The notes under the pieces were generated by a model. That model was given only the letters and a program-made list of their open reading frames with translations, did not search any database and was not told the DNA's origin. DNA of 27,849 nt from JAFGQU01 sp964483625 (lineage in GTDB: Bacteria > Omnitrophota > Gorgyraeia > Duberdicusellales > 4484-171): contig CAZABB010000025.1 of the NCBI GenBank assembly GCA_964483625.1, forward strand, positions 1 through 27,849, in the 5' to 3' direction. Both the position numbers and the translations under genes were made by a program. Below are positions 1-7,491 of this stretch, one piece after another; position 1 is the stretch's first letter, and each line of letters begins with the position of its first letter.

Positions 1-111
1 AAGCTGAAAGAAAATAAATATAAAAAATTTAAAACGTATGTCGACCAGTGGGAAAACAGGTTTATCGATGAAATGGGGACGGTAAACTTTAACTACCAAA
101 AAAATCAATAA
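1..111 (+). CDS. fliJ: C-terminal end of probable FliJ (partial)
   Basis: The first reading frame is open from base 1 to a TAA at 109-111 and encodes the last 36 residues of a protein cut off by the window edge. The fragment is strongly charged and helical (start KLKENKYKKFKTYVDQWENR), ending in an acidic LDEI-like segment (FIDEMGTVNF). FliJ, the coiled-coil component of the flagellar export ATPase complex, typically ends this way and lies directly upstream of fliK in this gene order. The assignment rests on position and composition only. A strong Shine-Dalgarno follows 6 bases after the stop, for the next gene. Confidence 0.5.
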   Translation, partial: KLKENKYKKFKTYVDQWENRFIDEMGTVNFNYQKNQ

Positions 112-130
112 AGAAAGGAGGTGAGACAAG

Positions 131-1396
131 ATGAATGCGATTTTGCAGTTGTTGATGCCTCAAGGAGGCCTTCAATCTGCGAATCAATCCTCGTCGCTCC
201 CCAGCGAGGCGAATGAGGTTTTCCAACGCATGGTGAACCGGGAGCTGGATAAAGTTCTGCCGCCTGATATCAGAAAAAATATGCAGCTGGCAGAGCTTCT
301 TGACTCTTCTCAGTTTAAGCAGTTAATCGAGCATCTCGATGCGCTTCTCAGTTCAATGGGCTTAACCCAGACCCAGAAAGCTCAGGTTCTCGATGACGTT
401 ACCGCCCACATCGTGCAGAGCTTTATGCACGGTGATACCGAAAACCTCATTTCCTTTTTCGAAGAGATTCTTGCTGCGGAAAATCCCGAGGAGCTAAGGG
501 AGGCTTTAGCGGACGCTCAAAGCCAACAGGCTTCGCTTCTGGTCGGGATTTTCGGGCAACATCTCACGGCAGGAGAAACGGGAAAAGGAAGGATTGAAAC
601 GCATGGAAGAGGGAATGGCTCTGCGATCGATGATCTTCTGAATGTGAATGCCGAACCGGGCTCGCCGGATGTGATGGGCACGGCACAGCAGGAGATGGCC
701 GCCAATGCCGATACGATTCCGGCAAAAGTCAACGCGCAGGAAATTCTTGCGCAGATTGTCGAGATGTTTCAGGAAAAAGAGGCTTCGTTTGCCAAAGACG
801 TAGTAAAAGAAGGATTCGATGGACCGGTACCTCAGCCGGGGTTGAATTCTCCCGAAGCCGAATTCCTCTCGTTGATGAAAGAGGCTCAATTGGTTACCAC
901 CGGCGATACCGTCGCCCGTGGTGAGATTGAACCCAGAGCCGTCGATATGCAGGCGCGCGTGGATCTGTTGACCGGCATCAAAGAGTTGGTTGATCGGATC
1001 CAGGTGCGTGCCGAACCGAATACGATCCAGACGGTGTTTGACCTGAAACCGCCGAATCTTGGCCAGACGCATCTTCGCGTGGAACTCTCCGAGCAGAAGG
1101 TGATGCTTGATTTTCTGGTGAAGGTCCCCGAAGCAAAAGAGATGATCCAGAATTCGCTGAACGATCTGACTCAGATGTTTCAGGATAAGGGATTGGTAGT
1201 TGAGCAGGTCAATGTCGATGTGGATCCGAATCTCTCTTTTGACCAGGGCCTGTTTTCGCCGGATTTAAACGCCCGGCAGGAGCAGGGACAGGGTGGTTTG
1301 GCGCAGCTTCCTTCGTCGGTTCTCTTTGACGAAGAGACGGTGCGCGGCTACGGGTTGCTGTATCTGGATTCTGAGGGAGTGAATTGTTTAGCGTGA
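131..1396 (+). CDS. fliK: Flagellar hook-length control protein FliK
   Basis: FliK is secreted while the hook grows and, through its C-terminal domain, switches the export gate (FlhB) from rod/hook to filament substrates. The 421-residue product has a long low-complexity N-terminal part. A typical Flg_hook C-terminal domain spans about residues 275-370, including LKPPNLGQTHLRVEL and the helix ending in GLVVEQVNVDV. The length is normal for the family. A near-perfect Shine-Dalgarno (AAAGGAGGTGA) precedes the ATG. It sits between probable fliJ and flgD, the usual order. A second, shorter FliK-like protein is encoded at 19501-20331, so the cell may have two switch proteins. Confidence 0.9.
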   Translation: MNAILQLLMPQGGLQSANQSSSLPSEANEVFQRMVNRELDKVLPPDIRKNMQLAELLDSSQFKQLIEHLDALLSSMGLTQTQKAQVLDDVTAHIVQSFMHGDTENLISFFEEILAAENPEELREALADAQSQQASLLVGIFGQHLTAGETGKGRIETHGRGNGSAIDDLLNVNAEPGSPDVMGTAQQEMAANADTIPAKVNAQEILAQIVEMFQEKEASFAKDVVKEGFDGPVPQPGLNSPEAEFLSLMKEAQLVTTGDTVARGEIEPRAVDMQARVDLLTGIKELVDRIQVRAEPNTIQTVFDLKPPNLGQTHLRVELSEQKVMLDFLVKVPEAKEMIQNSLNDLTQMFQDKGLVVEQVNVDVDPNLSFDQGLFSPDLNARQEQGQGGLAQLPSSVLFDEETVRGYGLLYLDSEGVNCLA

Positions 1397-1413
1397 GAGG
1401 AGGTGAATGATAC

Positions 1414-1830
1414 ATGTTCGCAAGCGTGGTAAACGGGGTAACGACAACATACGGGATAAACAGCTTAAGCGATGATTCGGTGGGAAAAGAAGATTTTCTG
1501 CAGCTTCTGGTAGTTCAAATGCAGAATCAGGATCCTCTGGATCCGATAAAAAATGAAGACTATCTTGCCCAGCTGGCGCAATTTAACTCATTGGAGCAGA
1601 TGATTAATCTCAATGAAACCCTGCAGTCGATGAGTTCGATGCAGACGCTTGCTTCATCGAGTAACCTTTTGGGGAAGACGATAGAAGCGCTCGATAACGC
1701 CGGCAATACGCTGGAAGGGAAGGTTTCACAGATCAGATTTTACGAAGGAGATGTGCTTGTGACCTTCAGCGACGGTGCCGATACCTATGAGGTCGGACTG
1801 GGTAATGTGGTCAAAGTGAGGGAATCATGA
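1414..1830 (+). CDS. flgD: Hook-capping (scaffold) protein FlgD
   Basis: FlgD forms the cap at the growing hook tip and helps polymerise FlgE. The N-terminal signature is unmistakable: KEDFLQLLVVQMQNQDPLDP followed by the LAQLAQFNSLEQM helix (residues about 25-70). At 138 residues it is the short form, as in Bacillus, with only a brief beta-rich C-terminal part (VLVTFSDGADTYEVGLGNVV) rather than the full Ig/Tudor region of the enteric protein. The ribosome site GAGGAGGTGA lies just before the ATG. The stop overlaps the next start as ATGA at 1827-1830, suggesting translational coupling. Confidence 0.93.
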   Translation: MFASVVNGVTTTYGINSLSDDSVGKEDFLQLLVVQMQNQDPLDPIKNEDYLAQLAQFNSLEQMINLNETLQSMSSMQTLASSSNLLGKTIEALDNAGNTLEGKVSQIRFYEGDVLVTFSDGADTYEVGLGNVVKVRES

Positions 1831-2210
1831 GTGACGTAAACCCGATTAAACATAATCAGATTCACGGGGTCGGTAAGGCCGGGATCCCTAAGGCGCCGGG
1901 TAAGGTTACGCCGAAGGGAAAATCGTTTAAGGATATCCTTGAGGCGAAGCTCGATCATGAGATAAAATTTTCCGGGCACGCCCTGCAGAGAATCCAGCGC
2001 CGCGAGATTAATTTCGATGAGGCTCGTCTGGAGAAACTCAAAACCGCGGTGGAGATGGCGGACAAGAAAGGCGCGCGTTCCTCGCTGGTGCTGATGGAAG
2101 ATCTGGCGCTTATCGTAAGCATCAAGAACCGTACCGTGATCACCGCTATCGATGGCAAGAACGTGAAAGAGAATGTGTTTACCAATATCGATAGCGCGAT
2201 AATAGTATGA
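1827..2210 (+). CDS. Flagellar operon protein, TIGR02530 family
   Basis: This 127-residue protein matches the small family annotated only as 'flagellar operon protein' (TIGR02530), which is usually encoded between flgD and flgE. The hallmark stretch is FSGHALQRIQRREINFDE, followed by a conserved helix and the beta-rich end LALIVSIKNRTVITAIDG and ENVFTNIDSAIIV. The N-terminal 40 residues are basic and proline/glycine-rich, probably unstructured. Its start overlaps the flgD stop (ATGA). Its biochemical role is not established; position suggests a function in hook assembly or export. No signal peptide or membrane segment is visible. Confidence 0.85.
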   Translation: MSDVNPIKHNQIHGVGKAGIPKAPGKVTPKGKSFKDILEAKLDHEIKFSGHALQRIQRREINFDEARLEKLKTAVEMADKKGARSSLVLMEDLALIVSIKNRTVITAIDGKNVKENVFTNIDSAIIV

Positions 2211-2292
2211 AGACACAGATAACCACAGATAAAAAGATCTGTGCTGATCTGTTTGAAATCTGTATGCATCTGTGTTGCCTCGCGTAGCGAGG
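2211..2292 (+). repeat. ACAGAT-type palindromic repeat (family A, copy 1)
   Basis: The 142-base gap before flgE begins with direct copies of an (A)CCACAGAT/ACACAGAT unit (2213-2220, 2223-2230). These are followed by inverted copies (ATCTGTG from 2237, GATCTG, AATCTGT, ATCTGTGT at 2268-2275). The outermost 8-mers form a perfect inverted repeat. Directly after it, CCTCGC-gta-GCGAGG (2278-2292) is a perfect 6-bp stem with a three-base loop. The same unit and a GC-rich triloop hairpin recur before flgG (22467-22563). No promoter is evident in the gap; it ends in the flgE Shine-Dalgarno (GGAAGGAGG). Confidence 0.8.
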
Positions 2293-2352
2293 TAAGGGGC
2301 TGGACCTCTTATTGAGGAGGCCTCTAAGAGACAGGAAGGAGGCTGAGGTAAT

Positions 2353-4032
2353 ATGATAAGATCGATGTTTACCGGGATTTCCGGATTACGGAATCACCAG
2401 GTAAGATTAGATGTGGTTTCCAACAATATAGCCAACATCAATACGGTCGGTTACAAGCGGGGCCGGGTTCAATTCAGTGATATCTTAAGCCAGCTCATGC
2501 AGGGGGCCAGTTCCCCTACGACCGGGCCCGGCGGAGATATCGGCGGAACCAACCCGCAACAGGTAGGATTGGGTATGACGATAGCCAGTATCGATACGAT
2601 TTTCACGCAGGGAAATTTACAGCTGACCAGTGTCAATACCGACCTGGCGATTCAGGGGGACGGGATGTTCATCCTGCGCGACGCCGACGGAGTAGATTTC
2701 TATACCCGGGCCGGCCAGTTCGCGTTCTCACCCCGCGACACATCAGGGAATATCTATTTGCAGAACGTTGCCAACGGGTACCGGGTGCAGGGATATGTGT
2801 ATGACAGTACCACTTCATCGATTGACACGACCAATCTTACCGACATCAATATCCCCCCGACCCTCTATTCGCTTGCGCCGCAGGCGACATCTCAGATCGT
2901 GTTTAACAATAATCTGGATGCCGAAACATTCGGGTCGATCTCAAGTAACGTTACGTCACAGACATTCACCGATGGGCCCAGCGGAAATACTTCGACGGTT
3001 ACCTGGACATTGACTCCGACGGCAAACTTCAATGAATGGACGATAACCGGCGTGGCTAGTGGCGCGGGAGTCTGGGCGAGTTCGGGTACCAATACCATCA
3101 CCTATACGTTCCGGGTGGACGATACCGGTTCGATCACCGGTACCGCCGGCGAGGTATGGGCTGATACCTTCGGCGCGGCAACCGATACGCTTGATGTTAG
3201 CGGGTTAGGGGATAACGTGACCGTACAGCTGATCAATTCGACCACGCCGACGGTATTTGACGGGACCGCCGATGATATTATCGTTACCTCCGGCGGTGGT
3301 GATGCCGTTGACGCCAATTACGCGGGCACCTGGACCGGTTCCTCGACGCACACCGCGTCGATTAATGTATACGACTCTATGGGGGCGACGCATACGTTAC
3401 AGTTACTCTTTCGTCACGACGCGCAGAATAGCAACGAATGGGACTGGACGGCGCAGACCTCCGACGCCAGCATCACCGTCAACGCCGGGGATGGGACGTT
3501 GAATTTCGCTACCGACGGAAGTTTATCTTCCTCGGTGGTCAATAACCCCATCAACATTACGGTCAATATTCCGGCCGCGGCGCCGATTAACGTAACGGCT
3601 CCCGATTTCAGCGGTGTTACCCAGTACGCTTCAAATAACAGCCTGGTGGCGTTTTCTCAAAACGGGTATGAAGCGGGTGAGCTCAATTCCTTCACCATCG
3701 GTTCTTCCGGGATCATTACCGGAATTTATACCAATGGATTGAACCAGGAACTGGCTCAGGTAGCGCTGGCAAACTTTGACAATCCTGGCGGGTTGATTAA
3801 AGAAGGTGACAATCTCTTCAGTCAGAGTGCCAATTCAGGTTCGGCTGATGTTGGTGTCGCCGAAACCCAAGGGCGCGGGTCGCTTTCTGCGGGATTTTTG
3901 GAAATGTCGAACGTGGATATTGCGCAGGAATTTGTCGATATGATTACTGCGCAGCGGGGATTCCAGGTGAACTCCCGCAGTATCACCGTGTCGGATGAGA
4001 TTCTGCAGGAACTGCTGACTCTGAAACGGTAA
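2353..4032 (+). CDS. flgE: Flagellar hook protein FlgE
   Basis: FlgE polymerises into the hook, the universal joint outside the outer membrane. The N-terminal D0 segment has the rod/hook signature (SMFTGISGLRNHQ, SNNIANINTVGYKRG, residues 4-40). The C-terminal D0 helix is equally typical (LEMSNVDIAQEFVDMITAQR, near residue 517). A FlgE-like D2 motif (INVYDSMGATHTLQLLF) lies near residue 340. At 559 residues it is longer than the enteric protein. The extra mass is a Thr/Ser/Gly-rich region at about residues 180-335, probably surface-exposed domains that vary between species. There is no signal peptide, as expected for a type III substrate. GGAAGGAGG precedes the start, and a terminator-like hairpin follows. 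Confidence 0.95.
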   Translation: MIRSMFTGISGLRNHQVRLDVVSNNIANINTVGYKRGRVQFSDILSQLMQGASSPTTGPGGDIGGTNPQQVGLGMTIASIDTIFTQGNLQLTSVNTDLAIQGDGMFILRDADGVDFYTRAGQFAFSPRDTSGNIYLQNVANGYRVQGYVYDSTTSSIDTTNLTDINIPPTLYSLAPQATSQIVFNNNLDAETFGSISSNVTSQTFTDGPSGNTSTVTWTLTPTANFNEWTITGVASGAGVWASSGTNTITYTFRVDDTGSITGTAGEVWADTFGAATDTLDVSGLGDNVTVQLINSTTPTVFDGTADDIIVTSGGGDAVDANYAGTWTGSSTHTASINVYDSMGATHTLQLLFRHDAQNSNEWDWTAQTSDASITVNAGDGTLNFATDGSLSSSVVNNPINITVNIPAAAPINVTAPDFSGVTQYASNNSLVAFSQNGYEAGELNSFTIGSSGIITGIYTNGLNQELAQVALANFDNPGGLIKEGDNLFSQSANSGSADVGVAETQGRGSLSAGFLEMSNVDIAQEFVDMITAQRGFQVNSRSITVSDEILQELLTLKR

Positions 4033-4066
4033 CAGCGGAATTTAGCTACAGAGATTTCTGTATCCT

Positions 4067-4101
4067 AAAATACCCTCGCCGTAGCCCGGCGGGGGTATTT
4101 T
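4067..4101 (+). terminator. Terminator-like hairpin after flgE
   Basis: A 15-bp stem (left arm 4067-4081, right arm 4087-4101) with a single G-T wobble and a 5-base loop (TAGCC). It has a GC-rich core and A-run/T-run flanks, so the right arm ends in TTTT. This is the only hairpin in the window with the full shape of an intrinsic terminator, although the T tract is short (TTTTGGGGTTT). It may reduce read-through from the highly expressed hook gene into flbD-motAB, or act as a 3' stabiliser. The A/T symmetry would let it work on either strand. Confidence 0.7.
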
Positions 4102-4124
4102 GGGGTTTAAAGAAGATTAGATGT

Positions 4125-4331
4125 ATGATTAAGCTGAAACAAATTAATGGAGAACCGATTGTGGTAAACGCCGATTTGATCAGTTATGTGAAATCAAAAC
4201 CGAATACCGTCTTAACTCTGACCAATGGCGACCGGGTGGTTGTCGAGGAGTCTGTCGATGAAGTGATGCAAAGGGTGGTTGCGTATAAACAAAAAATATA
4301 TCAGGTACATGTAGCAAAAGACGAGGAGTAA
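4125..4331 (+). CDS. flbD: FlbD/YlzI family small flagellar protein
   Basis: A 68-residue protein of the FlbD family found between flgE and motA/fliL in Firmicutes and spirochaetes. The family pattern is clear: MIKLKQINGEPIVVNADLIS, then the strand pair TVLTLTNGDRVVVEES and a helix (VDEVMQRVVAYKQKI). It is cytosolic with no membrane segment. Its molecular function is unknown; it is not the sigma-54 activator of Caulobacter that shares the name. The ribosome site is weak, so translation may be modest. The gene follows the flgE hairpin directly and ends three bases before motA. Confidence 0.9.
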   Translation: MIKLKQINGEPIVVNADLISYVKSKPNTVLTLTNGDRVVVEESVDEVMQRVVAYKQKIYQVHVAKDEE

Positions 4332-4334
4332 GGT

Positions 4335-5168
4335 ATGGATATTGCCAGTATTGTCGGTATTTTCGCCGGAGTAACGTTGATCTTTCTTGCCATTCGGGAA
4401 AACTTTTTCCTGTTTATCAATCCTCAGGCGGCGATGATTACCTTTGGCGGTGCGTTTGCCGCGACGTGTCTGAACTTCCCGCTCACCGATGTGTTGAGAG
4501 TATTTAAAATTGTCAGTAAAGTTTTTTTCACCCGGCCGATGAATCCCTACGACGCGGTTGAGGTTATTGTCGGGCTGGCCGAGAAAGCCCGGCGGGAAGG
4601 ATTCCTCGCTCTGGAAGCCGAGCTTGCCAACGTAAATGATGATTTCTTGGAACGCGGCGTGCAGAATGTTATCGACGGCGTCAGCCGGGACGAAATCAAG
4701 GAAACCCTTACCAAACAGCTGGATTTTTTGAACGCCCGGCATGAAGCCGGCCAGGAGGTCCTGGTTTCCATGGGGACGTATACGCCCGCGTTCGGGATGG
4801 GCGGTACGCTGATCGGTCTGGTCATTATGTTGTATAACCTGGATGATCCCAAGAAGGTTGGTCCGGGGATGGCGGTGGCGATCATCACTACCCTCTACGG
4901 GGTATTGACCGCTTACCTGTTTCTTATCCCGATGGCCGGGAAGCTGAAAGTGCGGGCCCGGCAGGAAATGCTTATCAAAGAGGTGACGATCGAAGGAGTT
5001 ATTTCTCTGCATGCGGGCGAGGCGCCGCGGTTGATCCGGGAAAAACTGCACGCCTATCTCGATCCGAAAATGAAAAAACTGGGCGTGCATGCGCCGAAAG
5101 CCAAGGCCGGCGAGGCGGCGGTTGAGAAAAAAGCGGAACCTCAGGAAGAAAAGAAGGAAGAATCATGA
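4335..5168 (+). CDS. motA: Flagellar motor stator protein MotA
   Basis: MotA is the ring-forming stator subunit that couples ion flow to rotation by pressing on FliG. The 277-residue product has two N-terminal membrane segments (about residues 5-22 and 30-50). A charged cytoplasmic loop of about 100 residues contains the FliG-facing helices. Two more membrane segments follow (about 150-170 and 180-202), with the conserved stretch FGMGGTLIGLVIML and the proline-containing LFLIPMAGKL. The C-terminus is a Lys/Glu-rich tail (residues about 250-277) of unknown purpose. AAGG precedes the ATG. The stop overlaps the motB start (ATGA). Confidence 0.94.
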   Translation: MDIASIVGIFAGVTLIFLAIRENFFLFINPQAAMITFGGAFAATCLNFPLTDVLRVFKIVSKVFFTRPMNPYDAVEVIVGLAEKARREGFLALEAELANVNDDFLERGVQNVIDGVSRDEIKETLTKQLDFLNARHEAGQEVLVSMGTYTPAFGMGGTLIGLVIMLYNLDDPKKVGPGMAVAIITTLYGVLTAYLFLIPMAGKLKVRARQEMLIKEVTIEGVISLHAGEAPRLIREKLHAYLDPKMKKLGVHAPKAKAGEAAVEKKAEPQEEKKEES

Positions 5169-5830
5169 AGACCAAAGGGGTAAAATTAGGTAAACCTGCT
5201 CCGCCGTGGATGCTTACCTATTCGGATATGGTGACGTTGATCCTTGTGTTCTTCGTGCTTCTGTTTACGCTTTCGGATATCAACATCGTCAAGTTCAGCA
5301 GTTTCTTCAAAAAGATGAAGAAGCCGCCGGTCGTTCTCGATGAAGAACAGTTACGCCGGGTTATGCTTGAACTTGCCAATTATGCGAAAAAGAAAGGGTT
5401 GGAAGATAAGATCGGCCTGGCCATCGATTTACAGGGGCTCACGATTACCCTTACCGAAAGTATCATGTTCCGTTCCGGTCAGGCCAGGCTTATGAACGAA
5501 GCGTTACCGATTCTGGAGGTCATCAGCGATAAGATTATTAATTTACCGAATCCGCTGGCCATCGAAGGGCATACCGACAACATACCGATTCGGAACGAGA
5601 AGTTCCCTTCCAACTGGGAGCTCTCTCTGTCTCGCGCGGTGAACGTATTGAAGTATCTGGTTGAGAAAAAAGGTGTTGATCCGGCGCGTATTTCAGCGTC
5701 AGGATATGCTGAATACCGTCCCGTGGCATCGAATGATACGCCGGAGGGAAGAGCTCAGAACAGAAGAGTCGTGCTGGTCGTCCTGCGGCAGGAAATGAAG
5801 GGGTTTGAAAGCACTTCAGACGAAGAATGA
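5165..5830 (+). CDS. motB: Flagellar motor stator protein MotB
   Basis: MotB anchors the stator to peptidoglycan and carries the ion channel. One N-terminal membrane segment holds the essential aspartate, Asp21 in TYSDMVTLILVFF. A plug/linker region follows. The OmpA-like peptidoglycan-binding domain covers about residues 95-210, with EGHTDNIPI and the closing NRRVV motif. The 221-residue length is normal. The channel segment (TYSDMVTL...FFVLLFTLSD) resembles Na+-type MotS/PomB about as much as H+-type MotB, so the coupling ion cannot be read from sequence alone. It is translationally coupled to motA. Confidence 0.93.
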   Translation: MKTKGVKLGKPAPPWMLTYSDMVTLILVFFVLLFTLSDINIVKFSSFFKKMKKPPVVLDEEQLRRVMLELANYAKKKGLEDKIGLAIDLQGLTITLTESIMFRSGQARLMNEALPILEVISDKIINLPNPLAIEGHTDNIPIRNEKFPSNWELSLSRAVNVLKYLVEKKGVDPARISASGYAEYRPVASNDTPEGRAQNRRVVLVVLRQEMKGFESTSDEE

Positions 5831-5882
5831 TGTGCTTTGAAGTTTTTATGCAAGGGAAAAAGTATCACAGGTTTTCCCGTGC

Positions 5883-6007
5883 CGATATGTTTATATCGAA
5901 CGTCCCGCCACCGATTCATTATTGAGGCGGGATCCCGAAACAGCGGGAGCCCCCCCGCTGAATAAAAAATATTATGGAGCGGGGCATTCTCCCGACACCG
6001 ATCGGGA
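5883..6007 (+). repeat. CCCGCC/GGCGGG hairpin repeat block (family E, copy 1)
   Basis: The 196-base gap between motB and fliN holds no gene but many inverted repeats. These are GGGAAAA/TTTTCCC (5854-5860/5872-5878), CGATAT/ATATCG (5883-5888/5893-5898), TCCCGCC/GGCGGGA (5903-5909/5926-5932, 16-base loop), the palindrome CGGGATCCCG (5928-5937), CAGCGGG/CCCGCTG (5941-5947/5954-5960), and TCCCG/CGGGA near 5990-6006. The order CGTCCCGC, 16-base loop, GCGGGATCCCG, then a second hairpin containing GAATAAA recurs at 8268-8324. In related operons fliL and fliM sit at this junction. Confidence 0.75.
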
Positions 6008-6026
6008 TCATTAAAGGAGGTTAACG

Positions 6027-6929
6027 ATGGGAGCAAACGTAACGCCGAAAGATCTGAAAATGCTTCAGCAGGTGAGTAGTGAAATTACCAAGAAAATTAC
6101 CAAGGTGTTTTCCACTCTTTTAAGCAAGCCGGTGCAGATGCTGTTTAAGGAGATCCGGCTTGATACCCTGGAAAATATCTCCACGCAGCTTCCTCAGGAA
6201 GCAATAGCCTTTACATATATTGTTGATCACGCTAAGGAGGTGACCGGGATAAAGTTATTTCCCAAAAAGCTGGCGCTCCTTCTGGCCGAGCTCCTTCTGG
6301 GTCAGGACGGTAAAAATCTGCCCGAGGACCTCACCGAACAGCATACCGAAGCCCTGACTCACGCGTTTAAAAAGCTGCTTGAAGCTGAAGGGACCGCGTA
6401 CGGTCAGCTGCTCAGTAAGAAATTCGTGCTTGAGCTTCAGGAGGTAAAGGCGATTACGCCCGCGGCGCTCTTGAAAGAATTGGATGCCGGCGAGGACTGT
6501 ATCCTTTCCTCAGTCTCGGCCGGGATTGAAGGGTTCTTTGAGGAGATCGTGTACGATATCATGCCGCTTATGTTTGTAAATTCGGTATTGGAGATGGCGG
6601 CATTAAAAATGTCGCCCCAGGGAGGTAAAGTCGAAGGCTGGAATCTGGGAGAGTTAAAAAAAGACAAGCCGGCGGCTTCTTTAAATGACATATCTTTCCT
6701 TCTGGATACGCCTCTTCATCTCAGCGTTGAGATCGGCCGGGCGAAAATGTCCCTGCGGGATGTGCTGGAATTGGGAATCGGATCGATTGTTGAGCTGGAG
6801 AAATTGGCCGGAGAGCCGGTTGATATCAAAGTGAACAATAAGCTTCTGGCGAAAGGTGAAGTTGTGGTTATCGATGAAAATTTTGGCGTAAGGATCGTTA
6901 ATATTGTCAGTCCGCATGAAAGAGTATAA
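6027..6929 (+). CDS. fliN: Switch protein FliN/FliY with CheC-like N-terminal domain
   Basis: The C-terminal 75 residues (about 223-295) are a FliN/SpoA domain (start DTPLHLSVEIGRAKMSLRDV), the part that builds the cytoplasmic C-ring and docks export cargo. Unlike enteric FliN (about 137 residues), this 300-residue protein has an extra N-terminal domain of about 190 residues. That domain resembles the CheC-type fold of FliY (PKKLALLLAELLLGQDG, then a helix at 104-130). FliY/CheC phosphatases carry a Glu-x-x-Asn pair in that helix. Here the helix reads HTEALTHAFKKLLEAEG, with no Asn, so CheY-P phosphatase activity is doubtful. A strong AAAGGAGG precedes the ATG. The FliM partner is encoded far away, at 20740. 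Confidence 0.85.
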   Translation: MGANVTPKDLKMLQQVSSEITKKITKVFSTLLSKPVQMLFKEIRLDTLENISTQLPQEAIAFTYIVDHAKEVTGIKLFPKKLALLLAELLLGQDGKNLPEDLTEQHTEALTHAFKKLLEAEGTAYGQLLSKKFVLELQEVKAITPAALLKELDAGEDCILSSVSAGIEGFFEEIVYDIMPLMFVNSVLEMAALKMSPQGGKVEGWNLGELKKDKPAASLNDISFLLDTPLHLSVEIGRAKMSLRDVLELGIGSIVELEKLAGEPVDIKVNNKLLAKGEVVVIDENFGVRIVNIVSPHERV

Positions 6930-7491
6930 GAGGATATTTATTGTTCTTATTGCCGCAGTCTGCGTGGGTGCTCTCTGGGGGCCGGCTGTTCCGGCGCAGG
7001 ATACCGGCGAGCCGCAGAGTGAGGTAGTTGAATATGTTCCTCCCGAACCCGCCGCGGGCGCGACGTTTTTTGGGTTTTTGGGTATGTTGCTGAAAATCGG
7101 GGTGTCGCTGGCGATTATTATCGTGTTTATCTACCTGACGGTGTATGTTTTAAAAAACCTGACCTCCAGTCCCGGTCAACGGCAGGACCTTCAGTTCGGC
7201 AATCTTTCGGTTATCGACTCGCTGTATCTGGGGCCGGGCCGATATGTCTATATGGTCAATGTGGCCAAAGAAGTGCTGGTCCTTGCGGCGTCGGATAAAG
7301 GGTTGAATCTCCTTTCTAAAATCGATGACCCCCAGGAGGTTGAAGAACTGCTGAAAAAACGGAATGAACGATGGCAGCAGGCAAAGCCGTTCCAGCAATA
7401 TTTGCATTCAGCGCAGAAGAATCAGCAGTTACGGATGTACCTGAGGGGAAGTATGGAGTCTTTAAAAAAGATGTTCGGATCAAAGAGATGA
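6904..7491 (+). CDS. fliO: Flagellar export protein FliO
   Basis: FliO is a membrane protein that helps assemble the FliP ring of the export gate. The 195-residue product has an N-terminal signal-like hydrophobic segment ending in PAVPAQD. A second membrane span lies near residues 57-83 (GMLLKIGVSLAIIIVFIYLT). The FliO cytoplasmic beta domain follows (LSVIDSLYLGPGRYVYMVNV, KEVLVLAAS). I placed the start at TTG 6904 because AAGGA lies 9 bases upstream; ATG 6916 (four residues shorter) is the alternative but has no clear ribosome site. It overlaps fliN, and its stop overlaps the fliP start as ATGA. The basic C-terminus is typical. Confidence 0.85.
   Translation: MSVRMKEYKRIFIVLIAAVCVGALWGPAVPAQDTGEPQSEVVEYVPPEPAAGATFFGFLGMLLKIGVSLAIIIVFIYLTVYVLKNLTSSPGQRQDLQFGNLSVIDSLYLGPGRYVYMVNVAKEVLVLAASDKGLNLLSKIDDPQEVEELLKKRNERWQQAKPFQQYLHSAQKNQQLRMYLRGSMESLKKMFGSKR

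Noticed and set aside
506..1072. 188-codon minus-strand frame over fliK
   Set aside because: No ribosome site or domain; overlaps conserved FliK coding sequence.
2211..2292. Possible CRISPR array
   Set aside because: Repeat units are only 6-9 bases, occur in both orientations and have no uniform spacers; no cas gene is present.
2768..3502. Alternative-frame plus-strand and minus-strand ORFs within the FlgE variable region
   Set aside because: They are rich in Arg/Pro/Thr from out-of-frame reading and lack start signals; the FlgE frame runs uninterrupted.
4212..5090. 292-codon open frame on the minus strand
   Set aside because: It lies wholly over flbD and motA, which have clear family signatures on the + strand; the minus-strand product is His/Arg/Gln-rich with no recognisable domain, typical of an antisense shadow.
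7371..7487. Upstream extension of FliP to ATG 7371
   Set aside because: It would overlap the conserved end of fliO by about 120 bases and delay the signal peptide; ATG 7488 with ATGA coupling is far better.
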